NCBI RefSeq assembly: GCF_015277815.1
Contig: NZ_CP063813.1
Coordinates: forward strand, 1,364,001-1,428,000
Source of the DNA: Microbacterium atlanticum
Lineage (GTDB): Bacteria; Actinomycetota; Actinomycetes; Actinomycetales; Microbacteriaceae
Length of the DNA stretch: 64,000 bases
Direction: 5' to 3'
Part shown: in pieces, positions 36,025 to 44,291 of the stretch
How positions within the stretch are numbered: position 1 is the stretch's first letter
Layout of the letters: each line of letters opens with the position of its first letter
Notes under the pieces: model-generated
Databases searched by the model: none
What the model was told of the DNA's origin: nothing
The model's input: only the letters and a program-made list of their open reading frames with translations
Program-made: the position numbers and the translations under genes

Positions 36025-36936
36025 GTGAGAGCGATCTGGAAGGGTGCGCTGACGTTCGGGCTCGTGAACGTCCCGGTCAAGGTGTATTCCGCGACCGAGG
36101 ACCACGACGTGTCCCTCCATCAGGTGCACAACAGAGACGGTGGTCGCATCCGCTACCAGCGCAAGTGCGAGGTGTGCGGCGAGGTCGTCGCCTACCAGGA
36201 CATCGACAAGGCGTACGACGACGGCGAGCGCACTGTCGTGCTCACGAAAGAGGACCTCGACGCGCTGCCGGCTGAGCGCAGCCGCGAGATCGACGTGGTG
36301 GAGTTCGTGCCGAGCGAGCAGATCGATCTGCTGACCCTCGATCGCGCCTACTACCTCGAGCCCGACTCGGCGTCTCCGAAGGCCTACGTGCTGCTGCGCA
36401 AGACGCTCGAGCAGACGGACCGCACCGCGATCGTGCGCTTCTCGCTGCGGCAGAAGACGCGTCTGGCAGCCCTCCGCGTGCGCGGTGACGTGCTCGTGCT
36501 GCAGACGCTGCTGTGGGCGGACGAGGTGCGGGAGGCGGCCTTCCCGGCGCTCGACGAGCCGGTGCGGATCTCAGCGAAGGAGCTGGAGCTGTCGGCCTCC
36601 CTCGTCGAGAGCTTCGCCAGCGACTTCGATCCCGAGGAATTCACCGACGAGTACCAGCAGGAGCTGCGGACGCTGATCGAGGCCAAGCTCGAGAAGGGCG
36701 ACGCACTGGACACCACCGAGACCTTCGGCGAGCAGGAGGAGGAGACCGGCGGCGAGGTCATCGACCTCATGGCGGCGCTCCGCGCGAGCGTCGAGAAGTC
36801 GCGCGCGGCCCGAGAGGGCGGCACATCGAAGCCGACCGGGAAGAAGGATGCCGCTGGCGACGCGAAGCCGGCGGCCAAGGCATCCGCCAAGAAACAGGCA
36901 GCGAAGAAGCCGGCAGCCAAGAAGAAGGCGTCCTGA
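36025..36936 (+). CDS. ku: Ku end-binding protein
   Basis: A 303-residue bacterial Ku homodimer subunit that threads onto DNA ends and recruits LigD. The start MRAIWKGALTFGLVNVPVKVYSAT is the family's N-terminal signature, which favours GTG 36025 over the in-frame GTGs at 36010 and 36022. The core ends near residue 250. The C-terminal tail is Lys/Ala-rich (KKQAAKKPAAKKKAS), like the DNA-binding tail of actinobacterial Ku proteins. Confidence 0.96.
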   Translation: MRAIWKGALTFGLVNVPVKVYSATEDHDVSLHQVHNRDGGRIRYQRKCEVCGEVVAYQDIDKAYDDGERTVVLTKEDLDALPAERSREIDVVEFVPSEQIDLLTLDRAYYLEPDSASPKAYVLLRKTLEQTDRTAIVRFSLRQKTRLAALRVRGDVLVLQTLLWADEVREAAFPALDEPVRISAKELELSASLVESFASDFDPEEFTDEYQQELRTLIEAKLEKGDALDTTETFGEQEEETGGEVIDLMAALRASVEKSRAAREGGTSKPTGKKDAAGDAKPAAKASAKKQAAKKPAAKKKAS

Positions 36937-36939
36937 CGG

Positions 36940-37719
36940 TCAGGCCTTCGGGGCCTCGCCGTGCTCGGGGCCGCGCTCGAAGACCTCCTGGTCGAGCACC
37001 AGCGCCTCAGCCTCCTGGTGGTCGGTGATGACGTCCTCGCCCGCCGCGGCGGCCTTCTTGGCCTTGCTGCGCTCGCGGAGGTAGTGCCACAGCGTCACGA
37101 CCGCCGTGCCGCCCACAGCCGCGAGCAGGATCAGGTCGATGTAGTTCTCGACGAACTCGGCCACGGGCGGGATGAACCCGATGAGGTAGCCGAACATCGT
37201 GAGCCCGAAGCCCCAGATCACGGCGCCGATGAAGTTGTAGAGGGTGTACTTCCACTTGTTCATGTGGCCGACGCCGGCGGCGACGGGTGCGAACGTGCGG
37301 ACGATCGGCACGAACCGGGCGAGGATGATCGTCAGGCCGCCGAAGCGCTCGAAGAAGGCGTTCGTGCGCTCGACGTTCTTGACGCTGAAGAGACCGGACT
37401 CCTTCTTCTCGAAGACGGCGGGTCCGCCCTTGTGGCCGATGTAGTACCCGACCTCGCCGCCGATGAATGCCGCGAGACCGATGAGCAGCGCCACCCACCA
37501 GACGCTGAGTCCGAAGACCCCGTTGGGCGCGTACGGCTGCGGGTGGGACAGGAGGCCGGAGATCACCAGCAGCGTGTCGCCGGGGAGCAGGAAGCCCACC
37601 AGCAGGCCGGTCTCGGCGAAGACGATGAAGCAGACGACGACGAGCGCCCAGGGCCCCGCCCATCCGATGATGGAAGCCGGGTCGAGCCACGGGATCAGGG
37701 CGGTGGGAACAGCATGCAC
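36940..37719 (-). CDS. DedA family membrane protein
   Basis: A 259-residue protein. Typical DedA segments are VVCFIVFAETGLLVGFLLPGD, FIGGEVGYYIGHKGG, and FFERFGGLTIILARFVPIVRTF, the last with the Arg residues conserved in this flippase-like superfamily. About five hydrophobic stretches are visible and a charged C-terminus of ~45 residues follows. DedA proteins affect membrane lipid carrier recycling and proton-motive force. It starts with GTG at 37719 and converges on ku with a 3-nt gap. Confidence 0.92.
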   Translation of the reverse strand: MHAVPTALIPWLDPASIIGWAGPWALVVVCFIVFAETGLLVGFLLPGDTLLVISGLLSHPQPYAPNGVFGLSVWWVALLIGLAAFIGGEVGYYIGHKGGPAVFEKKESGLFSVKNVERTNAFFERFGGLTIILARFVPIVRTFAPVAAGVGHMNKWKYTLYNFIGAVIWGFGLTMFGYLIGFIPPVAEFVENYIDLILLAAVGGTAVVTLWHYLRERSKAKKAAAAGEDVITDHQEAEALVLDQEVFERGPEHGEAPKA

Positions 37720-37766
37720 GATGTGGGTTTCCCGTCGTCAGTCGGCGGAGGATGCGAGCGCTCGCG

Positions 37767-37848
37767 TGCGGAAGGTGGGACTTGAACCCACACGCCCGAA
37801 GGCACAGGAACCTAAATCCTGCGTGTCTGCCAATTCCACCACTCCCGC
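37767..37848 (-). tRNA. tRNA-Leu, anticodon UAG
   Basis: An 82-nt class II tRNA on the minus strand: 5' GCGGGAG (37848-37842) pairs with CTTCCGC at the 3' end, with one G-U. The anticodon stem-loop is CAGGA-TTTAGGT-TCCTG, giving UAG. A long variable arm follows (GTGCCTTCGGGCGT). CCA is not encoded. Confidence 0.94.
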
Positions 37849-37873
37849 GAGTGGGATCAGTCTACTGACGCGA

Positions 37874-38086
37874 TCAGCGGCGGATGCCGAACAGGAAGTA
37901 GCTCGCCGGACCGATCCAGTTGACGAGGATCGCCGGGATCCAGACGGCCTTCGGTCCGCGGACCTCGTCGGCGCCGCGATGAGCGAGGTCCCAGAACGCC
38001 AGGAACGCGAACGCCGCCTGCACGAGTCCGAGGACTCCGAGTCCGGCCTTCGCGCCGGCTGCCAGTTCCATCTTCTTCGTGGTCAT
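37874..38086 (-). CDS. Small PLDc_N-type membrane protein
   Basis: A 70-residue protein with two hydrophobic helices. The pattern DLAHRGADEVRGPKAVWIPAIL then NWIGPASYFLFGIRR matches the phospholipase D-nuclease N-terminal (PLDc_N) family, which occurs as stand-alone two-helix proteins in actinobacteria. The start is ATG 38086, with AAGGGAC upstream. Function unknown. Confidence 0.82.
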   Translation of the reverse strand: MTTKKMELAAGAKAGLGVLGLVQAAFAFLAFWDLAHRGADEVRGPKAVWIPAILVNWIGPASYFLFGIRR

Positions 38087-38141
38087 CGTGGTCCCTTTCG
38101 TCGTCGTTCCCATCCTGCCTCGCACACGCCCCCGCCGCATC

Positions 38142-38150
38142 TGTGGATAA
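38142..38150 (+). promoter_or_regulatory. Isolated DnaA-box match upstream of tadA-like gene
   Basis: TGTGGATAA is a perfect match to the bacterial DnaA box (reverse complement TTATCCACA). It lies 39 nt before the GTG of the secretion ATPase gene. The surrounding CTGTGGATAACT(T/G)TCGG is shared with a second copy at 59258. Single boxes like this are not origins; a regulatory role is conjectural. Confidence 0.35.
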
Positions 38151-38189
38151 CTTTCGGCCGGCTCGGTGCCGAATTGCCAGGATGCTGGG

Positions 38190-39338
38190 GTGACCGCTTC
38201 CGCCGCCCCCGTCGCCACCCTCGTGGCCGAGCGCGTGCGCGAACGGCTGCGCGCCGAGCGGTCTGACCCCACCCGCGACCCGGAGTTCGCCGCGCAGGTC
38301 GCGCGCGCCGAGGTGCGCCGCCACAACGACTTCGCGCTGGCGCGGGGTCTGGCTCCGGTCGACGACGAGACGGCATGCGTGCGGGAGGTGCTCGCCGCCG
38401 TCGCCGGCTTCGGGCCGCTGCAGGCCTACCTCGACGACCCCACGGTCGAGGAGGTGTGGATCAACGCCCCCGACCGCATCTTCGTCGCCCGCGGGGGCGT
38501 GCCCGAGCGCACACCCCTCATGCTCACCGACACTGCGGTTCGAGATCTCGTCGAGCGGATGCTGCAGTCCAGCGGACGTCGCGTCGACCTGAGCCAGCCG
38601 TTCGTCGACGCCTCGCTCCCCGACGGCAGCCGCCTCCACGTGGTCATCCCCGACATCACGCGCCGCCACTGGGCGGTGAACATCCGAAAGTTCCTGCCGG
38701 CTTACCGTGACCTGGGCAGACTGGTCGCGGCCGGGTCCCTCGACTCGGAGGCTGCGACGATGCTGCGCGATGCCATGGTCGCGGGGAGCTCGGTGCTGGT
38801 TTCGGGCGCCACTCACGCCGGAAAGACCACCCTGCTGGGCGCGCTCATCGCCGCGTGTCCGCCCGAGCACCGGATCGTCACGGTGGAGGAGACGTTCGAG
38901 CTGGCGGTCGCGGCCCCCGACCTCGTTGCGCTACAGGGCCGCCAGCCCAGTCTCGAAGGCACCGGCGAGGTGACGCTGCGGCGCCTGGTGAAAGAGGCCC
39001 TGCGCATGCGGCCCGACCGGCTCGTGGTCGGCGAAGTCCGTGACGCCGAGGCGCTGGACCTGCTGCTCGCGCTGAACACGGGAGTGCCGGGCACGGCGAC
39101 GATCCACGCCAACTCGGCCCGCGAGGCACTGGGAAAGCTCGCGGCGCTGCCCCTCCTGGCCGGGCGGAACATCGACTCGGGCTTCGTGCTGCCGGCGGTC
39201 GCGGCATCCGTCGACCTGGTCGCCCACTGCCAGCGCGACACCACCGGAACGCGACGGGTGGTGGAGATCGTCGCTCCCACCGGAGTCGACCGCGGCGTCA
39301 TCTCCGCCCGCACGCTCTACCGGGCGGACGCGGCGTGA
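38190..39338 (+). CDS. tadA: TadA-family Flp pilus / secretion ATPase
   Basis: A 382-residue CpaF/TadA ATPase energising Flp-type pilus assembly. Walker A is SGATHAGKTTLLGAL; the Asp box is IVTVEETFELAV; Walker B is RPDRLVVGEVRDAEALD; the His box is GVPGTATIHANSA. GTG at 38190 begins MTASAAPVATLVAERV; the in-frame start at 38166 lacks support. It leads seven closely packed, overlapping genes ending at 42630. Confidence 0.92.
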   Translation: MTASAAPVATLVAERVRERLRAERSDPTRDPEFAAQVARAEVRRHNDFALARGLAPVDDETACVREVLAAVAGFGPLQAYLDDPTVEEVWINAPDRIFVARGGVPERTPLMLTDTAVRDLVERMLQSSGRRVDLSQPFVDASLPDGSRLHVVIPDITRRHWAVNIRKFLPAYRDLGRLVAAGSLDSEAATMLRDAMVAGSSVLVSGATHAGKTTLLGALIAACPPEHRIVTVEETFELAVAAPDLVALQGRQPSLEGTGEVTLRRLVKEALRMRPDRLVVGEVRDAEALDLLLALNTGVPGTATIHANSAREALGKLAALPLLAGRNIDSGFVLPAVAASVDLVAHCQRDTTGTRRVVEIVAPTGVDRGVISARTLYRADAA

Positions 39339-40195
39339 CGTTCGTGTGGGGTGCCGTGCTGGCGGCGGGACTCCTGCTCATGCTGTCGCCATGGATGTGG
39401 CCGGCCGGCGCCGGTGCCCGGGTGGTCGTCTCGCGGCGCGGGCGCGTGTCGCGCCTGCTCGAGGATGCCGGAATGCCGCGCGCCTCCGTGCCGGCGACCA
39501 TCGTCGTGGCGGGCGTCTGCGCCGTCGTCGCCGCGGCCGTCGCCTGGCTGATCGCTCCGGTCGGGGCGCTCGCGCTCGTCGCCGCGGCGGCCGGAGCGCT
39601 CGCGCCGTTCGCCTGGCTCCGGGCGCGGCGGTCGAGGCTGCTCCGCACCCGTCGCGCGCTGTGGCCCGACGTCTGCGACCTCCTCATCGCGTCGGTGCGC
39701 GCGGGGATGTCGCTCCCCGACGCGGTGGCGAGTCTGGCCGACTCGGCACCGGCCGAGCTGCGCCCCGCCTTCGCCGCCTTCGCGCGCGACATGGCAGCCT
39801 CCGGCCACTTCGAGTCCGGCATACAGCGACTGAAGACGGCGCTGGCAGACCCGGTGGCTGACCGAATCGTCGAGACGCTGCGGATGGCGCGCCAGGTGGG
39901 GGGAACCGAGCTGACGCCGGTGCTGCGCGCGCTGGCGACATCCGTCCGCGCCGACGCCGCTCTGCGCGCGGAGGTCGAGTCGCGGCAGTCGTGGATCCGG
40001 GGCGCCGCGGTCCTGGGCGTCGTGGCCCCCTGGGTGATCCTGGCCCTCCTGGCGATGCGGCCCGAGGGGGCCGGCGCGTACGGCAGCCCCACCGGCGTCG
40101 CCCTCATCCTGATCGGCGCCGCGGTGTCATTCGTCGCGTACCGGCTCATGCTGCGGCTGGGACGCCTGCCCGAACCCCGGCGGTGGTTCGGGTGA
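39335..40195 (+). CDS. tadB: TadB-like type II secretion F-family inner-membrane protein
   Basis: A 286-residue protein with two hydrophobic pairs of helices around a cytoplasmic domain. The core motif DVCDLLIASVRAGMSLPDAVASLAD matches the T2SSF fold. It forms the pilus assembly platform with the next gene product. GTG at 39335 overlaps the ATPase stop (GTGA). Confidence 0.88.
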   Translation: MTFVWGAVLAAGLLLMLSPWMWPAGAGARVVVSRRGRVSRLLEDAGMPRASVPATIVVAGVCAVVAAAVAWLIAPVGALALVAAAAGALAPFAWLRARRSRLLRTRRALWPDVCDLLIASVRAGMSLPDAVASLADSAPAELRPAFAAFARDMAASGHFESGIQRLKTALADPVADRIVETLRMARQVGGTELTPVLRALATSVRADAALRAEVESRQSWIRGAAVLGVVAPWVILALLAMRPEGAGAYGSPTGVALILIGAAVSFVAYRLMLRLGRLPEPRRWFG

Positions 40196-41121
40196 ACGGC
40201 TTCGTGGTGGGCGACGTGGCCTACGCTGTGGTGCTCGGCACCGCGCTGGGCGTCGGGGCGTGCCTGCTGGTCTCGCTGGCGCCGCGCTGGGGCGCGCCGA
40301 GCCTCGCGCGCCGGATCGCCCCCTACGTCCGTGATGTCACCGATCCCCGAGGGCTGGACGTCTCGGCCGGCGCCGGCTGGTCGGCGTTCGCCTGGTCGGC
40401 GTTCGCAGCGCGCCGGCTCGGCCGGCTGGCCGGCGGCGAGGCCGTCCTGGCTCGACGCCTCCACCGTGCCGGCTGGACCATCGACCCGGCGACCTTTCGA
40501 GGACGCCAGCTGGCGTGGGCTGTCGCGGGGCTCGGCGCCGGCGGCGCGCTGATCGTGGGGCTCGTGCTCGTGGGGCGCGGCTCTCCGGCCCTGGGGCTTC
40601 TCCCGCCGGTGGCCGCCGTCGCCGGTGCGCTGTCGTACGACGCCTGGCTCACAAGGGCGGCTCGCTCCCGCGCGGCGCGCATCGAGGAGGAGCTCCCCAC
40701 GGTGCTCGAGTTCCTCGCGCTGTGCCTGTCGGCCGGCGAGGGCATCCTGGACTCGCTGCGGCGGGTCAGCGAGGTCGGCGCCGGCGAGCTCACCGCGGAG
40801 CTGCGCGGCGTCGTCGTCGCCGTGGGCACCGGTTCGCCCCTGGCCGAGTCGCTGTCCCGACTGGCGAGCGGCCTCGAGATCCCGGCTCTCACGCGCGCCG
40901 TCGATCAGCTGGTCGCCGCGCTCGAGCGAGGCGCACCCCTCGCGGGCGTTCTGCAGGCGCAGGCGCTCGATGCCCGCGAGGACGCCAAACGCGCGCTCAT
41001 CGAGCGCGCCGGGCGGAAGGAGATCTACATGCTCTTCCCCCTCGTCTTCTTGATTCTGCCCTTGAGCGTGCTGTTCGCGGTGTTCCCGGGGATCTTCATG
41101 CTTCGACTCGGACTCGGCTGA
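40192..41121 (+). CDS. tadC: TadC-like type II secretion F-family inner-membrane protein
   Basis: A 309-residue platform protein. The conserved region ELPTVLEFLALCLSAGEGILDSL and RAVDQLVAALERGAPLAGVLQAQA is typical of TadC/T2SSF proteins; the C-terminus holds KEIYMLFPLVFLILPLSVLF, a terminal membrane helix. The GTG start at 40192 overlaps the tadB stop by 4 nt. Confidence 0.88.
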   Translation: MNGFVVGDVAYAVVLGTALGVGACLLVSLAPRWGAPSLARRIAPYVRDVTDPRGLDVSAGAGWSAFAWSAFAARRLGRLAGGEAVLARRLHRAGWTIDPATFRGRQLAWAVAGLGAGGALIVGLVLVGRGSPALGLLPPVAAVAGALSYDAWLTRAARSRAARIEEELPTVLEFLALCLSAGEGILDSLRRVSEVGAGELTAELRGVVVAVGTGSPLAESLSRLASGLEIPALTRAVDQLVAALERGAPLAGVLQAQALDAREDAKRALIERAGRKEIYMLFPLVFLILPLSVLFAVFPGIFMLRLGLG

Positions 41122-41135
41122 AGCCGGAAGGAGAA

Positions 41136-41339
41136 ATGATGAGAACACGGATGCAGCGGCTGGTCTTCCGGTTGCACGCGGCGATGCGCGACGTCACCGA
41201 CGACGACCGCGGCGATGTTCCCGGCTGGGTTCTGATCACGCTGATGACCGCAGGTCTCGTGGTGGTGATCTGGGCGATGGCGGGACCCGCGCTCGCCGAC
41301 CTGTTCGAGCAGGCGATCAGCCGCGTCTCCGGTCTTTGA
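41136..41339 (+). CDS. Flp-pilin-like small protein (DUF4244 type)
   Basis: A 67-residue protein with a charged N-terminus (RDVTDDDRGD) and a single hydrophobic helix PGWVLITLMTAGLVVVIWAM. This is the size and layout of actinobacterial Flp pilin subunits (DUF4244), and the Gly/Asp just before the helix is where a prepilin peptidase would cut. GGAAGGAGAA precedes ATG 41136. It lies directly after the platform genes, where the major pilin is expected. Confidence 0.75.
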   Translation: MMRTRMQRLVFRLHAAMRDVTDDDRGDVPGWVLITLMTAGLVVVIWAMAGPALADLFEQAISRVSGL

Positions 41340-41343
41340 CCAG

Positions 41344-41778
41344 GTGAGCGCCCTCGCCGTCCGCGCGATCCGGGCCGCCCGCGCCCCGCTCGCCGCGCAC
41401 CGTGACGACGAGGCGGGCGCGAGCCCGGTCGAGTTCGTCCTCGTGGGCGCGCTGCTGACCGTGCTCACGCTCGCCGTGCTGCAGCTCGGTCTCGCGGTGT
41501 ACGTGCGCAACGTCGTCCACGACGCGGCCGTGGAGGGCGCGTACCACGCGGCGCTCGCCGACACCACGCTCCAAGAGGGTGCCGAGCGCACCAGGGACAT
41601 CGTCTCCCGCACCGTGGGGGCGGAGTTCGCGGATGATGTCGCCGTGCGCCGGACCTCCGCTCTCGGGCACGACGCCGTGGAGGTGCGAGTCGCCGCCACT
41701 CTGCCGCTCATCGGCTTGCTCGGAGCCCCACGCGCACTGGAGGTGACCGCCCATGCGCCGATCGAATCCTTCGACTGA
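41344..41778 (+). CDS. tadE: TadE-like pseudopilin
   Basis: A 144-residue protein. The segment DDEAGASPVEFVLVGALLTVLTLAVLQLGLAVYVRNVVHDAAVEGA has the TadE hallmark: a Glu at position +5 after a small residue, then a membrane helix, then conserved Asn and Ala/Glu positions. It is probably a minor pilin. It starts with GTG, 4 nt after the preceding stop, and overlaps the next gene by 26 nt. Confidence 0.85.
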   Translation: MSALAVRAIRAARAPLAAHRDDEAGASPVEFVLVGALLTVLTLAVLQLGLAVYVRNVVHDAAVEGAYHAALADTTLQEGAERTRDIVSRTVGAEFADDVAVRRTSALGHDAVEVRVAATLPLIGLLGAPRALEVTAHAPIESFD

Positions 41779-42205
41779 CGACGACGAGCGCGGGTCCGCC
41801 GCGCTGGAGTTCATCCTCGTGGGACTGCTCATGCTCGTCCCGCTCGTCTACCTCGTGGTGGCGCTGGGGATGATCCAAGGACAGAGCCTCGGTGCCGAGG
41901 CGGCCGCCCGGCATGTCGCGCGTGCCGTGTCGACCGCGACGGGCGCCGCCGACGCACGGCAGCGCGCGGATGCCGTCATCGACGCGGTCTCCGAGGAGTA
42001 CGGCCTCGCCGGGGTCGACCTCGCCCTCGCGTGCGCGCCCGAGGGGGCGTCATGCCCACGTGCCGGTGCGACGCTCCACGTGACCGTCCGCACGACGGTG
42101 CCGCTGCCGCTCGTCCCACCCGTGCTCGGGCTCGACCGCATCGCGGCCGTTCCCGTCGAGGCATCCGCTGCCCACAAGGTCTCGCGCTTCTGGAGCGGCG
42201 GATGA
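41753..42205 (+). CDS. TadE/TadF-like pseudopilin
   Basis: A 150-residue protein with the same plan: DDDERGSAALEFILVGLLML (Glu after the processing region), then a membrane helix and ~105 extracytoplasmic residues. Two cysteines (ACAPEGASC) could form a disulfide. It overlaps tadE upstream and the next gene (ATGA) downstream. Confidence 0.82.
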   Translation: MRRSNPSTDDDERGSAALEFILVGLLMLVPLVYLVVALGMIQGQSLGAEAAARHVARAVSTATGAADARQRADAVIDAVSEEYGLAGVDLALACAPEGASCPRAGATLHVTVRTTVPLPLVPPVLGLDRIAAVPVEASAAHKVSRFWSGG

Positions 42206-42630
42206 ACCCCCGGTGGCGCGCGGCGCACACCGACGACGAGGGGAGCGTCCTGCTGCTCACTCTCGGCTACGGCCTGCTCGCGATCGCGGTGATCCTGGTG
42301 TGCTCCGCCGCGACGAGCCTGTACCTCGCTCAGAAGCAGCTGGACGCGGTCGCGGATGCCGCGGCCCTCGCCGCGGCGGACGGGTTCGAGCTGTCCGTTG
42401 CAAATGGGCAACCCGTTGCGGTGCTGGAGAACGGCGGCGTGCGCCGCGAGGCCGAGGCCATGGTCGCCGAGATCGGAGACGACGCGGTGCTCGTGTCGGC
42501 ATCGAGTCCCGATGGCGTCTCCGCGCGCGTGGCGGTCGCGGGGGAGTGGCATCCGCCGATCGTCACGCTGTTCCTGCCCGACGGCGTCGCGCTCCAAGCC
42601 ACCGCGACGAGCCGCACGGCGCTCCGCTGA
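42202..42630 (+). CDS. TadG-like pilus-associated protein (short, helicase/Rv3654c type)
   Basis: A 142-residue protein with DDEGSVLLLTLGYGLLAIAVILVCSAATSLYLAQKQLDAVADAAALAAADGF, which matches the N-terminal segment of TadG-like proteins, including the Asp-x-Ala-Ala-Leu-Ala-Ala-Ala-Asp run. Mycobacterial Rv3654c occupies the same position at the end of the cluster. Start ATG 42202 overlaps the previous stop by 4 nt. Confidence 0.8.
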   Translation: MNPRWRAAHTDDEGSVLLLTLGYGLLAIAVILVCSAATSLYLAQKQLDAVADAAALAAADGFELSVANGQPVAVLENGGVRREAEAMVAEIGDDAVLVSASSPDGVSARVAVAGEWHPPIVTLFLPDGVALQATATSRTALR

Positions 42631-42656
42631 CGACAGAGTGAGCGGCCCGCGGCCGC

Positions 42657-42989
42657 CTACCAGCCGTGCGCGTTGATCCAGGCGCGGCGGCGCTCGGTCT
42701 CGGTGCGCGTCTCCGCCTCATCGGAGCTGTCGTGCTCGACGAGCCGCGACGCGCCGTCGAGCTCCACGAACCGAAGGCACACGGGGCACAGCGCCCTCCC
42801 GCCGGGGTAGCCGTCGGCGAGCAGGGCCGCCGGCTCACCGGGTGCGCCGGAGCCGGAGCAGCGCGGCGGGTCGGCTGCCGCATCGGTCCACATGATCGCG
42901 CGGTGACGGTGCAGGCCCGGGTGGTCGAGCGGGCGCGTGCAGCGCCGATCGTGGTTGCGGCTGCGGCAGAACTGCACGACGCCGCTCAT
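42657..42989 (-). CDS. Small Cys/His-rich hypothetical protein
   Basis: A 110-residue protein with likely zinc ligands: CRSRNHDRRCTRPLDHPGLHRH at the N-terminus and GRALCPVCLRFVEL (CxxC) in the middle. The C-terminus is acidic then basic (DEAETRTETERRRAW). The ATG at 42989 overlaps the stop of the MFS gene by 4 nt, so the two are coupled. The longer frame upstream lies inside the MFS gene. Function unknown. Confidence 0.75.
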   Translation of the reverse strand: MSGVVQFCRSRNHDRRCTRPLDHPGLHRHRAIMWTDAAADPPRCSGSGAPGEPAALLADGYPGGRALCPVCLRFVELDGASRLVEHDSSDEAETRTETERRRAWINAHGW

Positions 42990-44266
42990 GGTCTCGTCCG
43001 CGGGACGTAGCGGGGCACCCAGCGCACGAATGCGAGCGCGCCGAGCAGGCCGACCGCGCCCATCACGCCCGTCGCGACGGCGAGCGACGCGGCGGCGGCG
43101 ATGCCCGAGACGAGCAGCGGCGCGACGGCACCGCCCGCGTCGGTGAGGGTTCGCCACGACCCGAGGAACGCCGCGGGCTCCGCCTTCGGAGCCACATCGG
43201 CGCCGAGGGTGAGCAGGATGCCGCTGGACAGCCCGTTGCCGACGCCCAGCACGGCGGCGAACATCGCGAACCACATCGCTGACTGCGGCAGATCGTGCGT
43301 GAACGCCAGCGCGACGAAGCCGGCGCCCATGAGCAGCATGGCGGGCAGAGCGGCCCAGAGGCGCCCGAAGCGGTCCATCACCTGGCCGCTCGCATAGAAC
43401 AATGCGAAGTCGATGGCGCCCGAGATGCCGACCACGAGCGCGATCGTCTGAGCGTCCAGCCCGATCGACACACCCCACAGCGGCAGCACGACCTGGCGCG
43501 CGGAGCGGACGGCGGAGAGGGATGCCGCGGCCAGCCCGAGTGTCGAAAGCACGCAGCGGTGACGCCACATGGTCCGCAGGACACCCGTGCGCTCCACCGT
43601 CGGGATCGCGCCCGTCACGGGCTCCCCGGTGTCCTCCGCCCCGACGTCGTCGCGCGCGGCGCCCGGCGCCAGGAACTGCTTCTCGGGGTCCGGGCCCAGC
43701 AGCACCAGGATGATCGTGCCGGCGAGGCATCCGCCGAAGAACCAGATGGCGGCGTGCTCGTCGCCGAAGACCGCCAGCAGCCCCGCGGCTACGAACGGAC
43801 CGATGAACATGCCCAGCCGGAACGTGCCCCCGAGGAGCGACAGGGCGCGGGCGCGGAACGCCAGCGGAACGCGTGTGGTCATGAAGGAGTGCCGTGCGAG
43901 GCCGAAGGCTGCGGCGCAGAAGCCGATGAGGAAGACGGCGATCGCGAAGAGGCCCAGCGACGGGGCGAGGGCCATTCCGACCACGCCGGCGAGAGAGATG
44001 AAGCCCGCCACCGCCATGGTGAGGCGCTCGCCGATCCGGGCGACCGCCCAGCCTGCGGGCATGTTGCCGCAGAGCTGCCCGACGACGAGCGCCGAGGCGA
44101 CCAGGGCGGCGGTGGCGACATCCGCTCCGAGCTGTGCTGCGATCACGGGAATCAGCGGGATGACGGCACCCTCGCCGAGCGCGAACAGCACGGTGGGGCC
44201 GTACACCATCGGGCCGAACCGCCACAGCACGTCCCTGGCAGTGGGGGAGCCGGCGTGATCGGTCAT
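42986..44266 (-). CDS. MFS transporter
   Basis: A 426-residue protein with 12 hydrophobic helices in two halves. The loop 2-3 motif is [13 protein letters not shown] (GxxxxRxG-R-type) and the long central loop (about 190-235) is charged. It resembles drug/metabolite exporters of the major facilitator superfamily. The start ATG 44266 is followed by [18 protein letters not shown]; upstream in-frame sequence overlaps prfB on the other strand and is rejected. Substrate unknown. Confidence 0.88.
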   Translation of the reverse strand: MTDHAGSPTARDVLWRFGPMVYGPTVLFALGEGAVIPLIPVIAAQLGADVATAALVASALVVGQLCGNMPAGWAVARIGERLTMAVAGFISLAGVVGMALAPSLGLFAIAVFLIGFCAAAFGLARHSFMTTRVPLAFRARALSLLGGTFRLGMFIGPFVAAGLLAVFGDEHAAIWFFGGCLAGTIILVLLGPDPEKQFLAPGAARDDVGAEDTGEPVTGAIPTVERTGVLRTMWRHRCVLSTLGLAAASLSAVRSARQVVLPLWGVSIGLDAQTIALVVGISGAIDFALFYASGQVMDRFGRLWAALPAMLLMGAGFVALAFTHDLPQSAMWFAMFAAVLGVGNGLSSGILLTLGADVAPKAEPAAFLGSWRTLTDAGGAVAPLLVSGIAAAASLAVATGVMGAVGLLGALAFVRWVPRYVPRTRP

Positions 44267-44291
44267 CTCTTCCACGTTAGTCTGGAGTGTC

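Noticed and set aside
38142..38150. Replication origin from the DnaA box
   Set aside because: Only one box, with no cluster and no dnaA/dnaN nearby.
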